From: an uncultured Fibrobacter sp.
GTDB lineage: Bacteria > Fibrobacterota > Fibrobacteria > Fibrobacterales > Fibrobacteraceae
DNA: 64,000 nucleotides
Direction of reading: 5' to 3'
NCBI GenBank assembly: GCA_946405515.1
Contig: CAMJHM010000006.1
Coordinates: forward strand, 1-64,000
The notes below the pieces were generated by a model. The model saw only the letters and a list, made by a program, of their open reading frames with translations. It was not told the origin of the DNA and made no database searches. The position numbers and the translations under genes are program-made. Positions 55,616-64,000 of this stretch are shown here, piece after piece. Numbering within the stretch: position 1 is the stretch's first letter; every line of letters begins with the position of its first letter.

Positions 55616-56548
55616 ATGCTCGCCGCCCTTTTCAAGATGACCCGCCCCAAGAACATCGTGATTGCCGTAATCACGCTTGTAGTCGGATATGCGCTGCTAA
55701 AGAACTTCCCGTCCATACCGAGCCTCGTATTGCAATCGCTCGGCTTTGCATTCGCCATCGGGTTTGCAAACATCCAGAACGACATTTTGGACCTGGAAAG
55801 CGACAAGATGAACCGCCCCGAACGCCCGCTCGTGACCGGCAAGGTCTCGGTGAAGGCAGCCCGCAGGGCCTGGATCATCATGTTCGTCCTGATGCTCCTC
55901 TGCGGAGGCGGAGACAGCCTCATTCAAACCTTCAGCAACAACAACCAACTCTTTTTGGGAGAGAGCTGGGCTGCAACACGTTACCTTTTCTTCCCGCTAT
56001 GGTTTTTCCTGCTTCTCGGCTTACTCCTGATTGCCTACAACAGGTGGCTCAAGCATATTCCACTTTTGAAAAACATGACAGTCGCGTTCCTGTGCACGAC
56101 TCCCCTGCTTTTTGCCATACAGCATTTTTTCCAGTTCAATACAAGTTGCGTCCATACAGAATTCCTTTGGGCAATCATCCCTGCGATTCCATTCGCATTC
56201 CTGCTCACGACCGCTCGCGAAATCTACAAGGACCTGGAAGACGAAACGGGCGATTTGAAGGCGGGCATCATGACCTTCCCGCTTATCGCGGGCTCGGCGA
56301 CGGCGCGGAAGCTTGCCGGCGCGATTATCGTTTTCACATGGATTTCGTTACCAATTCCGGTATTCTACATGGACAAGGTATTCGGATTCAACTACCCGCC
56401 GCTGTTCCTGATTATTACAGGCATAGCGCTCACACCGATATTTGTCTATATTCTCGTGCAGGCGCACAAAACGCAATACAGAAAATCACAATCCGCTGTG
56501 AAAATTGCAATGTTTGCAGGACTCATCGCCCTCATAGTGAGTTGCTAA
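55616..56548 (+). CDS. UbiA-family prenyltransferase
   Basis: NIQNDILDLESDKMNRPERPLVTGKVS; REIYKDLEDETGDLKAGIMTFPL. Confidence 0.88.
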   Translation: MLAALFKMTRPKNIVIAVITLVVGYALLKNFPSIPSLVLQSLGFAFAIGFANIQNDILDLESDKMNRPERPLVTGKVSVKAARRAWIIMFVLMLLCGGGDSLIQTFSNNNQLFLGESWAATRYLFFPLWFFLLLGLLLIAYNRWLKHIPLLKNMTVAFLCTTPLLFAIQHFFQFNTSCVHTEFLWAIIPAIPFAFLLTTAREIYKDLEDETGDLKAGIMTFPLIAGSATARKLAGAIIVFTWISLPIPVFYMDKVFGFNYPPLFLIITGIALTPIFVYILVQAHKTQYRKSQSAVKIAMFAGLIALIVSC

Positions 56549-56589
56549 GGCATTTTTCATTTCGCAAATAACTTTCAGATCTATTTCAT

Positions 56590-57303
56590 ATGAACCATCT
56601 TTTTTTTACCATTTTCACCATAGCAGTCGTCACCAAATTTATAGCCTGCAGTGTTGATGCTTCGAGTAATCCACCATCAAGCGATGAAAAAAAGACAACA
56701 ATTACTACGAGTCAAACCCAAAGCGATGATTCCGTTACAGATCCTCGCGACGGTCAGGTCTACAAGACCACCACTATTGGCACGCAAACCTGGATGTCCC
56801 AGAACCTGAACTATGAAACCATAAACAGTTTTTGCTATAACAAAGATCCAGCGAACTGTTCCAAATATGGCAGGCTCTATACTTGGGCAGCAGCCGTTGG
56901 CCAACCCGAAGATTCGTGCGGCTACGGGAAATTATGTGTATTTGCAGAAAAGGTTCAGGGAGTTTGCCCTCCAAATTGGCACATTCCATCACTAGCAGAA
57001 TTTGAAATGATGTTTTCTACAATTGGGGAACCAACCTCTACTGCAAAAAAACTTAAAAATTCAAGTGGATGGAGCTACAACGGCAACGGAAGCGACAATT
57101 ACGGATTTTCTGTGCTTCCTGCCGGATACAGGTATGTCAACGGGCATTTCCTTGATGAAGGCGCAGCCACGTTTTTATGGTGCTCCGAAACAGACGGCAA
57201 CTACTATGCTTGCAGCATGAATCTAATCTTCTCCAATGATTATGTCACCATAAGCTTCGAATCAAAATCCGACGGTTTCTCCGTACGCTGCGTCAAGGAC
57301 TAA
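56590..57303 (+). CDS. FISUMP-domain (TIGR02145-like) lipoprotein
   Basis: DPRDGQVYKTTTIGTQTWMSQNLNYET...YGRLYTWAAAVG...CPPNWHIPSLAEFE...GFSVLPAGYRY...FSVRCVKD. Confidence 0.9.
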   Translation: MNHLFFTIFTIAVVTKFIACSVDASSNPPSSDEKKTTITTSQTQSDDSVTDPRDGQVYKTTTIGTQTWMSQNLNYETINSFCYNKDPANCSKYGRLYTWAAAVGQPEDSCGYGKLCVFAEKVQGVCPPNWHIPSLAEFEMMFSTIGEPTSTAKKLKNSSGWSYNGNGSDNYGFSVLPAGYRYVNGHFLDEGAATFLWCSETDGNYYACSMNLIFSNDYVTISFESKSDGFSVRCVKD

Positions 57304-59249
57304 ATTTTGCTATAGTAGGCGCCACGGGCCTTGGGCTTGCCCTGCAGTTTGCGGCCCTTCAGGTCGAAGTCGCCTTCCTTCTTGTACTGCTCGGCAACTG
57401 GCCTCGTGCGAACAAGAGCCGATGCTTTCTCGGCGATTTCAACGGTTAGGCTATTTTCCTTCACGTCGTTGTAATTTTCATCGCCTTCGACCTTATAGTA
57501 AACCGTGTACTTGCCCGCCTTTTTAGCGGTCGGGAGATCTTCCGAATACTTGCCGTCCTTGCCGAGTTTGTAGAGCAACGTGCCGTGTTCGGCCTTACCC
57601 GCCTTTATAAGCGTCTGCGCCTTGCCCGTATAGGCTAGGCCCTTGACGGCGCTAGGCGCTGTCGCGAGTTTCGAGTCCGCTTTGCCAATTTCTGCAGTTA
57701 GACTTTTCTCGTCGATACCATTGTAATTGGAATCGCCCTCCACCTTGTAATAAACCGTGTATTCACCCGCTTCCTTAGCGGTCGGGAGATTTTCCGAATA
57801 CTTACCGTCCTTGCCGAGTTTGTAGAGCAACGTGCCGTGTTCGGCCTTACCCGCCTTTATAAGCGTCTGCGCCTTGCCCGTATAGGCTAGGCCCTTGACG
57901 GCGCTAGGCGCTGTCGCGAGCTTTGAGTCCGCTTTACCAATAACAAATGTCTTCTGTATTTTTCCAGAGTAATAGCCTTTGCCTGCAATTGTGATTTTTG
58001 CGATGCCGACATCCGTATTGTCAGAGAACGTTACAGTATAATCAGTATCCTTGACAAGCTTAGTTTTACCGTCCATCAGAACAACTTCGGGCGTAATTGC
58101 CTTGCCTGTATAAGTCTGCTCGTCAATGGAGTCAACAGTAATGTCACTATGACTCAAAAGTTTACTCCACTGCGCATAAAGCGTAACTACAGCACCCGCA
58201 GAATCGGTGAGATTCTTGACAGAATCCTGATCGGCATACGCATCGCCCTTACCGTCAACTTTGGTATTCCATCCGTTAAACTTATAGTCTTTACGGGTAA
58301 ACTTATTATTAACGAGTTGGAAACTCCTTTCATAAACTAGGCGCTGATTTTCCATGGTACCAAAACCCCCATTGGAATCGAAGGCAACATCGTAAGTCTG
58401 GAATACAAAAACACTATCATTGACACCATCGGGATAAACAACGCCACCAATCGTTATTTCACCAATACTTCCTTCACTAATGCCAATACAATACGCTGAT
58501 TTAATAGACGTTTTCGTGCTCACTTTGGTCACACTATCCGTAATCAAGACATCTCCAGCAGTCCCCCTAAAGCCACCCCCAATAGCGGCTCCGCCATTAC
58601 CATTCACACTCCCTTCAGCAGTAACCATACCACCGCTAATCGTGATATTACCGACACTGCCAAAAAGCCCACTTCCAATACCCGCACTAGAAGAACCCGC
58701 CGCAACAGAAACAATTCCACCGCTAATCGTGATATTTTGACAAGAAGCCGATTGACCGGAGCCAATACCGGCAGCCGTATAAGTGCTCGATGCCGTAATA
58801 TTGCCACTTTCAATCACGATATTGCCACAATCTATTTCCAGACCACCGCCAATACCAGCTCCCGCAAGGCTACTGGCCTCAAGCGAACCGGTTCCCTTGA
58901 GGGTCAATGTATTATTAGGTGGCACATAAATACCTGGATAAGATTGATGGAAAGCCTTCACCCTGTTCGATCCCATAAGGATAATCGTACAGTTGCCTTC
59001 ACAGGAAATTCCCGCCCATGATTGCGCCTCATTATTCACTCTCTCAATAATTACATCGTCAAGTGTCACCGTAGCTCCATCGGCAATAGATATCCTATAG
59101 TTACCCGTTAATGAATCCGTCAGTACATCTCCATCTTGGGCAACCATGTCCGCCGAAACCAAAGACAAGTCGATATTTTCACCAGCAAAAGCAGCAGTCG
59201 AAGATAACAATAGTGCAGCAAGAATCGTCAGCCTATTCGTCAATTTCAT
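57300..59249 (-). CDS. Secreted protein with carbohydrate-binding-like GIGGG region, InlB-like repeat and MBG-type repeats (649 aa)
   Basis: AGIGSG repeats, FDSNGGFGTMENQ...YKFNGWNTKVDGKGDAY, tandem ADSKLATAPSAVKGLAYTGKAQTLIKAGKAEHGTLLYKLGKDGKYSE repeats. Confidence 0.8.
   Translation of the reverse strand: MKLTNRLTILAALLLSSTAAFAGENIDLSLVSADMVAQDGDVLTDSLTGNYRISIADGATVTLDDVIIERVNNEAQSWAGISCEGNCTIILMGSNRVKAFHQSYPGIYVPPNNTLTLKGTGSLEASSLAGAGIGGGLEIDCGNIVIESGNITASSTYTAAGIGSGQSASCQNITISGGIVSVAAGSSSAGIGSGLFGSVGNITISGGMVTAEGSVNGNGGAAIGGGFRGTAGDVLITDSVTKVSTKTSIKSAYCIGISEGSIGEITIGGVVYPDGVNDSVFVFQTYDVAFDSNGGFGTMENQRLVYERSFQLVNNKFTRKDYKFNGWNTKVDGKGDAYADQDSVKNLTDSAGAVVTLYAQWSKLLSHSDITVDSIDEQTYTGKAITPEVVLMDGKTKLVKDTDYTVTFSDNTDVGIAKITIAGKGYYSGKIQKTFVIGKADSKLATAPSAVKGLAYTGKAQTLIKAGKAEHGTLLYKLGKDGKYSENLPTAKEAGEYTVYYKVEGDSNYNGIDEKSLTAEIGKADSKLATAPSAVKGLAYTGKAQTLIKAGKAEHGTLLYKLGKDGKYSEDLPTAKKAGKYTVYYKVEGDENYNDVKENSLTVEIAEKASALVRTRPVAEQYKKEGDFDLKGRKLQGKPKARGAYYSKI
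57471..57974. repeat. Two-copy 252-bp in-frame tandem repeat within the 57300-59249 gene
   Basis: gtaatt... anchors at 57471 and 57723; long identical stretch ending ...ggcgctaggcgctgtcgcgag in both. Confidence 0.8.
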
Positions 59250-59393
59250 AATTCAGCCTTTTTCCCATTTGAAAAACGAGCAAACATACAATTTCAGCTT
59301 AAGTTTACATCTTTTTCAAAAAATGGTCAATACACAATCAAAAAGAACGGGAAAGACTCTGCTTTCCCGCCCTATTCCCCCAACCAAAATTCG

Positions 59394-61535
59394 CTATTCT
59401 GCCCGTTTCATCCTGCCGCAATAGGCACCACGAGCCTCAGGCCGCCCATGCAACTTGCGCCCCTTCAGGTCGAAGTCACGTTCCATCTTATATCGGTCTG
59501 CAACAACTTTAGTACGGCCAATAGAAGTCGGATTCTCAGCGATTTCAACCATTAAGCTATTTTCCGCTATATCGCTGTAATTCTCATCACCGAGAATCTT
59601 GTAATAAACGATGTACTTACCCTTCAAGGTCGCTTTCGGCACATCTTCTGTGTACTCACCATTCTTACCGAGTTTATATAAAATTGTGCCGTTTTCAACC
59701 TTACCCGCCGTAACAAGCGACTGTTCCTTACCCGTATAGACCAAACCACTGACAGGACGAGGCTCAATCTCAAGTATCGGAGTAATCCGGGCAATTTCCA
59801 CAACCAAATACTTCTCGCTTACATCGTTATAATTTTTGTCACCCACCACCTTATAGTAAACAACATACTTGCCTGCCGCTTCAGCCGTCGGGAGTTTCTC
59901 CGAATAATTGCCGTCAAATCCAAGTTTGTAGAGGACAGTTCCATTTTTGGCTTTGCCCGCCTTCACGAGCAGATGTTCCTTTCCCGTATAGACGAGGTTC
60001 TCAACGGCGCTAGGAGCATGCAAGAGTTTTGAATCAGCCTTGTCAATATTAAATTTCACCTTGACTTCGCCAGCATATTTGCCTTTGCCCACAACAGAAG
60101 CAATCATTGTACCTGCATCCTTGTTATTGAAATAGACCACAGAATAATCTTTATCTCTAGTAAGCACAGTCTTACCATCAATCACAACGATTTCGGGAGT
60201 AACAGGCAATCCTTTGAATGTTTGCATAGAGTCATAGAGAATGATAATATCACGATGGCTCAACATTTTATTCCACTCCGCATAAAGTTTCACCACTGCA
60301 TCGGGTTTATCTGTCAAGCTATTCACCTTGGCCTTGTTATCATAATGGACTCCCTGGCCATTTCGCATCGTATTCCACCCGTTAAACAAGAAGTTTTCGC
60401 GAACAAAAGTATTCTTTTTGAGTGGAACTTCTTCTCCATAAACAAGCGACATACCATCCATGGTACCAGTACCGCCGTTTGCATCAAAATAAATCACATA
60501 ATTATTAACCAACCACTGCGCATAGAGTCTCACCAAACCACCAGCCGAATCAGTGAGATTCTGGACTGAATCTCTATCGGCATAAGCATCGCCTTTGCCA
60601 TCGGGCTTCGTATTCCACCCATTAAACGTATATCCCTGACGGTAGAAAACCCCCGCATAAAGTTCCCTCTTTGGCCCATTATAAATGAAACGCTGGGAAC
60701 CGAACTGACCACTTGTTATGCGAGAACCGCCATTGCCATCGAAAATAACCTTGTATGTCTGGAATACATAAATGCTGTCGCTAACACCTTCGCCGTATTC
60801 CATACCACCGAGACTTATAAAACCGACTTCATAATCGCCTTCGGGGGCATTTGCGCCGATTCCAATACAATACGGGGCATTTTCTCCAGCTTTCGCCGTA
60901 ACTTTAGGCACTGTACTGTTAAAAACGATTTCTCCGACAGATCCACCAAAACCACCACCGATACCGGCAGCTGAATCACCACCTGTAGCCATGACGATGC
61001 CGCCGACAATTTCGATGGAGCCAATTGCTCCTTCGTAACCGCCGCCTATGCCAGCGCCACCGAAGCCACCCGAAGCAGTGATCATCCCGTCCTCAATCAC
61101 AATATTACCACCATTTATATTGTGACCGCCACCGATACCGGCCGCGTAACCGTTACTGCGAGCTTCCAACGAACCCTCACCCTCAATATAGAGGTCGTTA
61201 TCCTCAGGCACAAAGATTCCAGGGAACCCTTCATAGAACCCCGTAATCTTGTTTTCGCCTTTTAGGATAATCGTGCAGGATCCCTCGCAAGTGATTCCGG
61301 CCCACGAATAAACACTATCATTCACCCCATTGATGGTCACACCATTAAGCGTTACCGTAGCGCTGTCGGCAATCGATATCTTGAAATTGCCCCCCAGCGT
61401 GTCTGTCAACGTATCACCACTCTGGGCAATCGTATCTGACGTAACTAAAGACAAGTTAATGGTTGTGCCCGCAAACGCCGCAGCCGTAGACAGAACAGTC
61501 GTAAGGACTGCGATTGACATGTTAGTCATTTTCAT
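59394..61535 (-). CDS. Paralog of the preceding secreted repeat protein (713 aa)
   Basis: Same N-terminal INLSLV..D..AQ.GD.LTD.L.GN..ISIAD.ATVTL pattern, GIGGG repeats, two InlB-like repeats, C-terminal FDLKGRKLHGRPEARGAYCG. Confidence 0.8.
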   Translation of the reverse strand: MKMTNMSIAVLTTVLSTAAAFAGTTINLSLVTSDTIAQSGDTLTDTLGGNFKISIADSATVTLNGVTINGVNDSVYSWAGITCEGSCTIILKGENKITGFYEGFPGIFVPEDNDLYIEGEGSLEARSNGYAAGIGGGHNINGGNIVIEDGMITASGGFGGAGIGGGYEGAIGSIEIVGGIVMATGGDSAAGIGGGFGGSVGEIVFNSTVPKVTAKAGENAPYCIGIGANAPEGDYEVGFISLGGMEYGEGVSDSIYVFQTYKVIFDGNGGSRITSGQFGSQRFIYNGPKRELYAGVFYRQGYTFNGWNTKPDGKGDAYADRDSVQNLTDSAGGLVRLYAQWLVNNYVIYFDANGGTGTMDGMSLVYGEEVPLKKNTFVRENFLFNGWNTMRNGQGVHYDNKAKVNSLTDKPDAVVKLYAEWNKMLSHRDIIILYDSMQTFKGLPVTPEIVVIDGKTVLTRDKDYSVVYFNNKDAGTMIASVVGKGKYAGEVKVKFNIDKADSKLLHAPSAVENLVYTGKEHLLVKAGKAKNGTVLYKLGFDGNYSEKLPTAEAAGKYVVYYKVVGDKNYNDVSEKYLVVEIARITPILEIEPRPVSGLVYTGKEQSLVTAGKVENGTILYKLGKNGEYTEDVPKATLKGKYIVYYKILGDENYSDIAENSLMVEIAENPTSIGRTKVVADRYKMERDFDLKGRKLHGRPEARGAYCGRMKRAE

Positions 61536-61718
61536 TGTACATCCCCCTATTATGAACTTTGCAAAGACAAGTTATTGCAAAATTTCAATATAAGTTTACC
61601 TCTTTTTTACAAACAAAATCAACGTCTCTAAAAAAATGAAGGAATCCGTGATTTTTTTCTCATGTTTTCGTCTTTTTACATTCAGTCAGTCAAAAAAATC
61701 CCATTTAGGGGCATTTTG

Positions 61719-61745
61719 GGTATATTACATATTTTGTAATATACC
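61719..61745. promoter_or_regulatory. Perfect 10-bp-arm dyad upstream of purF (candidate operator)
   Basis: GGTATATTACatattttGTAATATACC; related half-dyad CTTACatttattGTAATACC at 61837-61856. Confidence 0.5.
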
Positions 61746-62043
61746 TTTCAGGGCAAAAAAAACGTTTCCGGAACCCAATATCTACCGAACAAGAGCCCAA
61801 ATGGAGCCAAAAATACCTCGTGGGAATAGGGGCTCCCTTACATTTATTGTAATACCAAATTCGCCTCAAACCCGCATAAATAAAGGGATCCAGCGGTTCC
61901 AGTCCAAGAAAAAAGTATAAGGAACCCGCAAGCCGAGGCCATACCCAATTCCTATATTTTCGCGCGACCGCTTCCCTGCTTGCACCCGTCCGGGTGGGCT
62001 GTGACCTTCGAGGTAGGGGGAGCAAACATTTCAAAGAGGCGTT

Positions 62044-63429
62044 ATGCTCGACGAATTGCACGAAGAATGCGGCGTTATCGGCATTTACAATGGCGACAAC
62101 GTTGTACGGAATATCACCATGGGGCTTTATGCCCTGCAGCACCGCGGCCAGGAAAGTGCCGGATTCGCGGTCACCGACGGAGACAAGGTGCGCGTCCGCA
62201 AGTCCATGGGGCTTGTATCCACCCTGCTCCGCGAACACAATGTCGATGAACTGCAAGGTTTTGCAGGCATTGGCCACGTACGCTACAGCACCACCGGGGC
62301 CTCGACACTTGCCAACGCGCAGCCGATTCTCGTGAGTTGCAAGTGGGGGCAAATCGCTGTCGCCCACAACGGCAATATCACGAACGCAAACGAGCTCCGC
62401 GCCGAGATGGAAGCCGAGGGGCACATCTTCCAGACAACATCCGATTCCGAAATTCTCCTGCACGAAATCGCACGCACCGAGGCCGACACCTTGGGCGATG
62501 CCATCAAGAAGGCAATTTCCAAATTTACCGGCAGTTTCTGCCTCGTTTTCATCTGCAAAGATACGATGTTTGTGGCCCGCGACGGCTTCGGGTTCCGCCC
62601 GCTCTCCATCGCCCGCATGGGGAAAGCCTGGTGCGTAGCCAGCGAGACTTGCGCCTTTGATTTGCTTGGCGCTCACTACATTCGCGATATCCAGCCGGGC
62701 GAATTTTTGACCATATCAAACAACGGTCTCCATTCCGAGCGGTTCACCCACAAAGACCGCCTCGCCCACTGCATTTTTGAATATATCTACTTTAGCCGCC
62801 CCGATTCCAAGATTTTTGAACAAAGTTGCGATAAAATCCGCCGCAAGATGGGCAAGCAGCTCGCCAAGGAATGCCCTGTAGACGCAGACATCGTGATTTC
62901 CGTGCCCGACAGCGCCACAACCGCAGCACTCGGGTACTCGCAGGCCAGCGGAATCCGTTTTGAAATCGGGCTCCTCCGCAACCACTATGTGGGCCGCACC
63001 TTCATCGACCCCACACAGAACGTGCGCGAACAAAAAGTGAAGCTCAAATTCAACCCCATCGAAGGGGTACTCAAGAACAAACGCGTGTGCGTTGTTGAAG
63101 ACTCCATTGTGCGCGGCACCACTCTAAAGATTTTGTCAAGGATGCTCCGCGATGCCGGCGCCCTCGAAGTCCACATCCGCATCGCATCGCCTCCGGTTGC
63201 ACATCCGTGCTTTTTCGGGATGGACTTCCCGAGCCAAGGCGAGCTTGCCGCCAGCTCCATGACGCCCCCCGAAATCGCGAAAATGCTGGGAGTCGAAAGC
63301 CTCGGCTACCTGAGCGTGGAAGGGATGAAGGAATGTACCGGCGAAGGCGAGAACTACTGCGCCGCCTGCTTTGACAACGACTACCCCGACTACATCGGGA
63401 CAGACACGAACAAAACTCGCTGTGGGTAA
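62044..63429 (+). CDS. purF: Amidophosphoribosyltransferase
   Basis: MLDELHEECGVIGIYNG (Cys after short propeptide), LYALQHRGQESAG, VVEDSIVRGTTLKILSRMLRDAGA. Confidence 0.96.
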   Translation: MLDELHEECGVIGIYNGDNVVRNITMGLYALQHRGQESAGFAVTDGDKVRVRKSMGLVSTLLREHNVDELQGFAGIGHVRYSTTGASTLANAQPILVSCKWGQIAVAHNGNITNANELRAEMEAEGHIFQTTSDSEILLHEIARTEADTLGDAIKKAISKFTGSFCLVFICKDTMFVARDGFGFRPLSIARMGKAWCVASETCAFDLLGAHYIRDIQPGEFLTISNNGLHSERFTHKDRLAHCIFEYIYFSRPDSKIFEQSCDKIRRKMGKQLAKECPVDADIVISVPDSATTAALGYSQASGIRFEIGLLRNHYVGRTFIDPTQNVREQKVKLKFNPIEGVLKNKRVCVVEDSIVRGTTLKILSRMLRDAGALEVHIRIASPPVAHPCFFGMDFPSQGELAASSMTPPEIAKMLGVESLGYLSVEGMKECTGEGENYCAACFDNDYPDYIGTDTNKTRCG

Positions 63430-63459
63430 AAGAAACGAAGGCAAAAGCCTTCGTTTTGA

Positions 63460-64000
63460 TTAAACTTGATCAAAGGTCCACTTGACGTGGTCCATCATGA
63501 AGTCATGCGCATCAAAGGCCAGGCCAAACTGGTCCTTAATTTTGCTGACATCGAAGAGCATCGGATCGTCGGACCAACCGAGATCCGTTTCCACGATTTT
63601 GGACTTGCAGCCAGGTTTCAGGGAAATCATCATCTCGGCGATTTCCTTCCAGCTAATCCACACTTCGCCAAGCCCAAGGAAAATTTCCTCGTTTTTGTCG
63701 GATTCCAGAACCTTCATGTAGAGTTCGGCTTGCTGACTCGCATGGATGAACTGCGTTCCGTCATTCTTGATGATATTGATATCCTGATTGTCCTTGACGG
63801 CGCGCGCCATGTCGAAAAAGCGCCTGTCGGGCTGGGAACAACCATCAACATACGCCGGATTGCCGAACGTGTACCCCGGACGGATGATATTGCGTTTCAT
63901 CTTGACATCGGGGAAATAGCGGCCATAGCCATGCGTAAAGCCTATCACGAAAGCCTCGCCCGCCGCCTTGGTCGCCCCATAGAGGTCCATCGGCAAGTTG
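63460..64000 (-). CDS. NAD-dependent epimerase/dehydratase, C-terminal portion; continues past the right edge
   Basis: MPMDLYGATKAAGEAFVIGFTHGYGRYFPDVKMKRNIIRPGYTFGN (YxxxK catalytic motif). Confidence 0.8.
   Translation of the reverse strand, partial: NLPMDLYGATKAAGEAFVIGFTHGYGRYFPDVKMKRNIIRPGYTFGNPAYVDGCSQPDRRFFDMARAVKDNQDINIIKNDGTQFIHASQQAELYMKVLESDKNEEIFLGLGEVWISWKEIAEMMISLKPGCKSKIVETDLGWSDDPMLFDVSKIKDQFGLAFDAHDFMMDHVKWTFDQV

Noticed and set aside
61636-61920. 94-aa plus-strand ORF upstream of purF
   Set aside because: Low-complexity translation in AT-rich intergenic DNA overlapping dyads; no family resemblance.
1-64000. tRNA and rRNA genes
   Set aside because: No cloverleaf-like sequence or rRNA motif seen other than the tRNA-like ends of ssrA; a tRNAscan/Infernal run would be needed to be certain.
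1-64000. Prophage, transposase or restriction/defence system
   Set aside because: No integrase, transposase, phage structural, restriction or toxin-antitoxin protein recognised among the ORFs.

Overview
This 64 kb window appears to be chromosomal DNA from a Fibrobacter-like bacterium. The lineage is inferred from FISUMP/TIGR02145-like and TIGR02171-like lipoproteins, a DapL lysine pathway and many secreted repeat proteins. The left third is a surface-protein cluster: four ~1575-aa VWA/InlB-like-repeat paralogs (two on -, two on +), a C-terminal relic of a fifth, a Cys/Trp-rich repeat protein, a polysaccharide deacetylase and ssrA (tmRNA). The rest is mostly housekeeping: aas-type fusion, mntP, CotH-like, nadE, sigma-54 activator, dapL, dapF, nadK, EPSPS-like/tyrA/chorismate mutase, CobW GTPase, trpB/trpA, RluA, nadD, rsgA, UbiA, purF. 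Strongest unusual signals: (1) degenerate 7-bp-period (heptad) arrays that fill intergenic spacers between co-oriented genes, often touching or overlapping stop codons, built from different heptamer families around TTCG-loop palindromes; (2) a tandem duplication of a promoter-leader peptide-terminator cassette upstream of trpB, one copy encoding a Trp-Trp-Trp leader peptide (trp attenuator); (3) a VWA paralog with a G10 tract in its ribosome-binding region and an A9 tract causing a frameshift (candidate contingency locus); (4) TTAC-N7-GTAA dyads upstream of dapF and purF. All family calls are from reading the translations; no searches were run.
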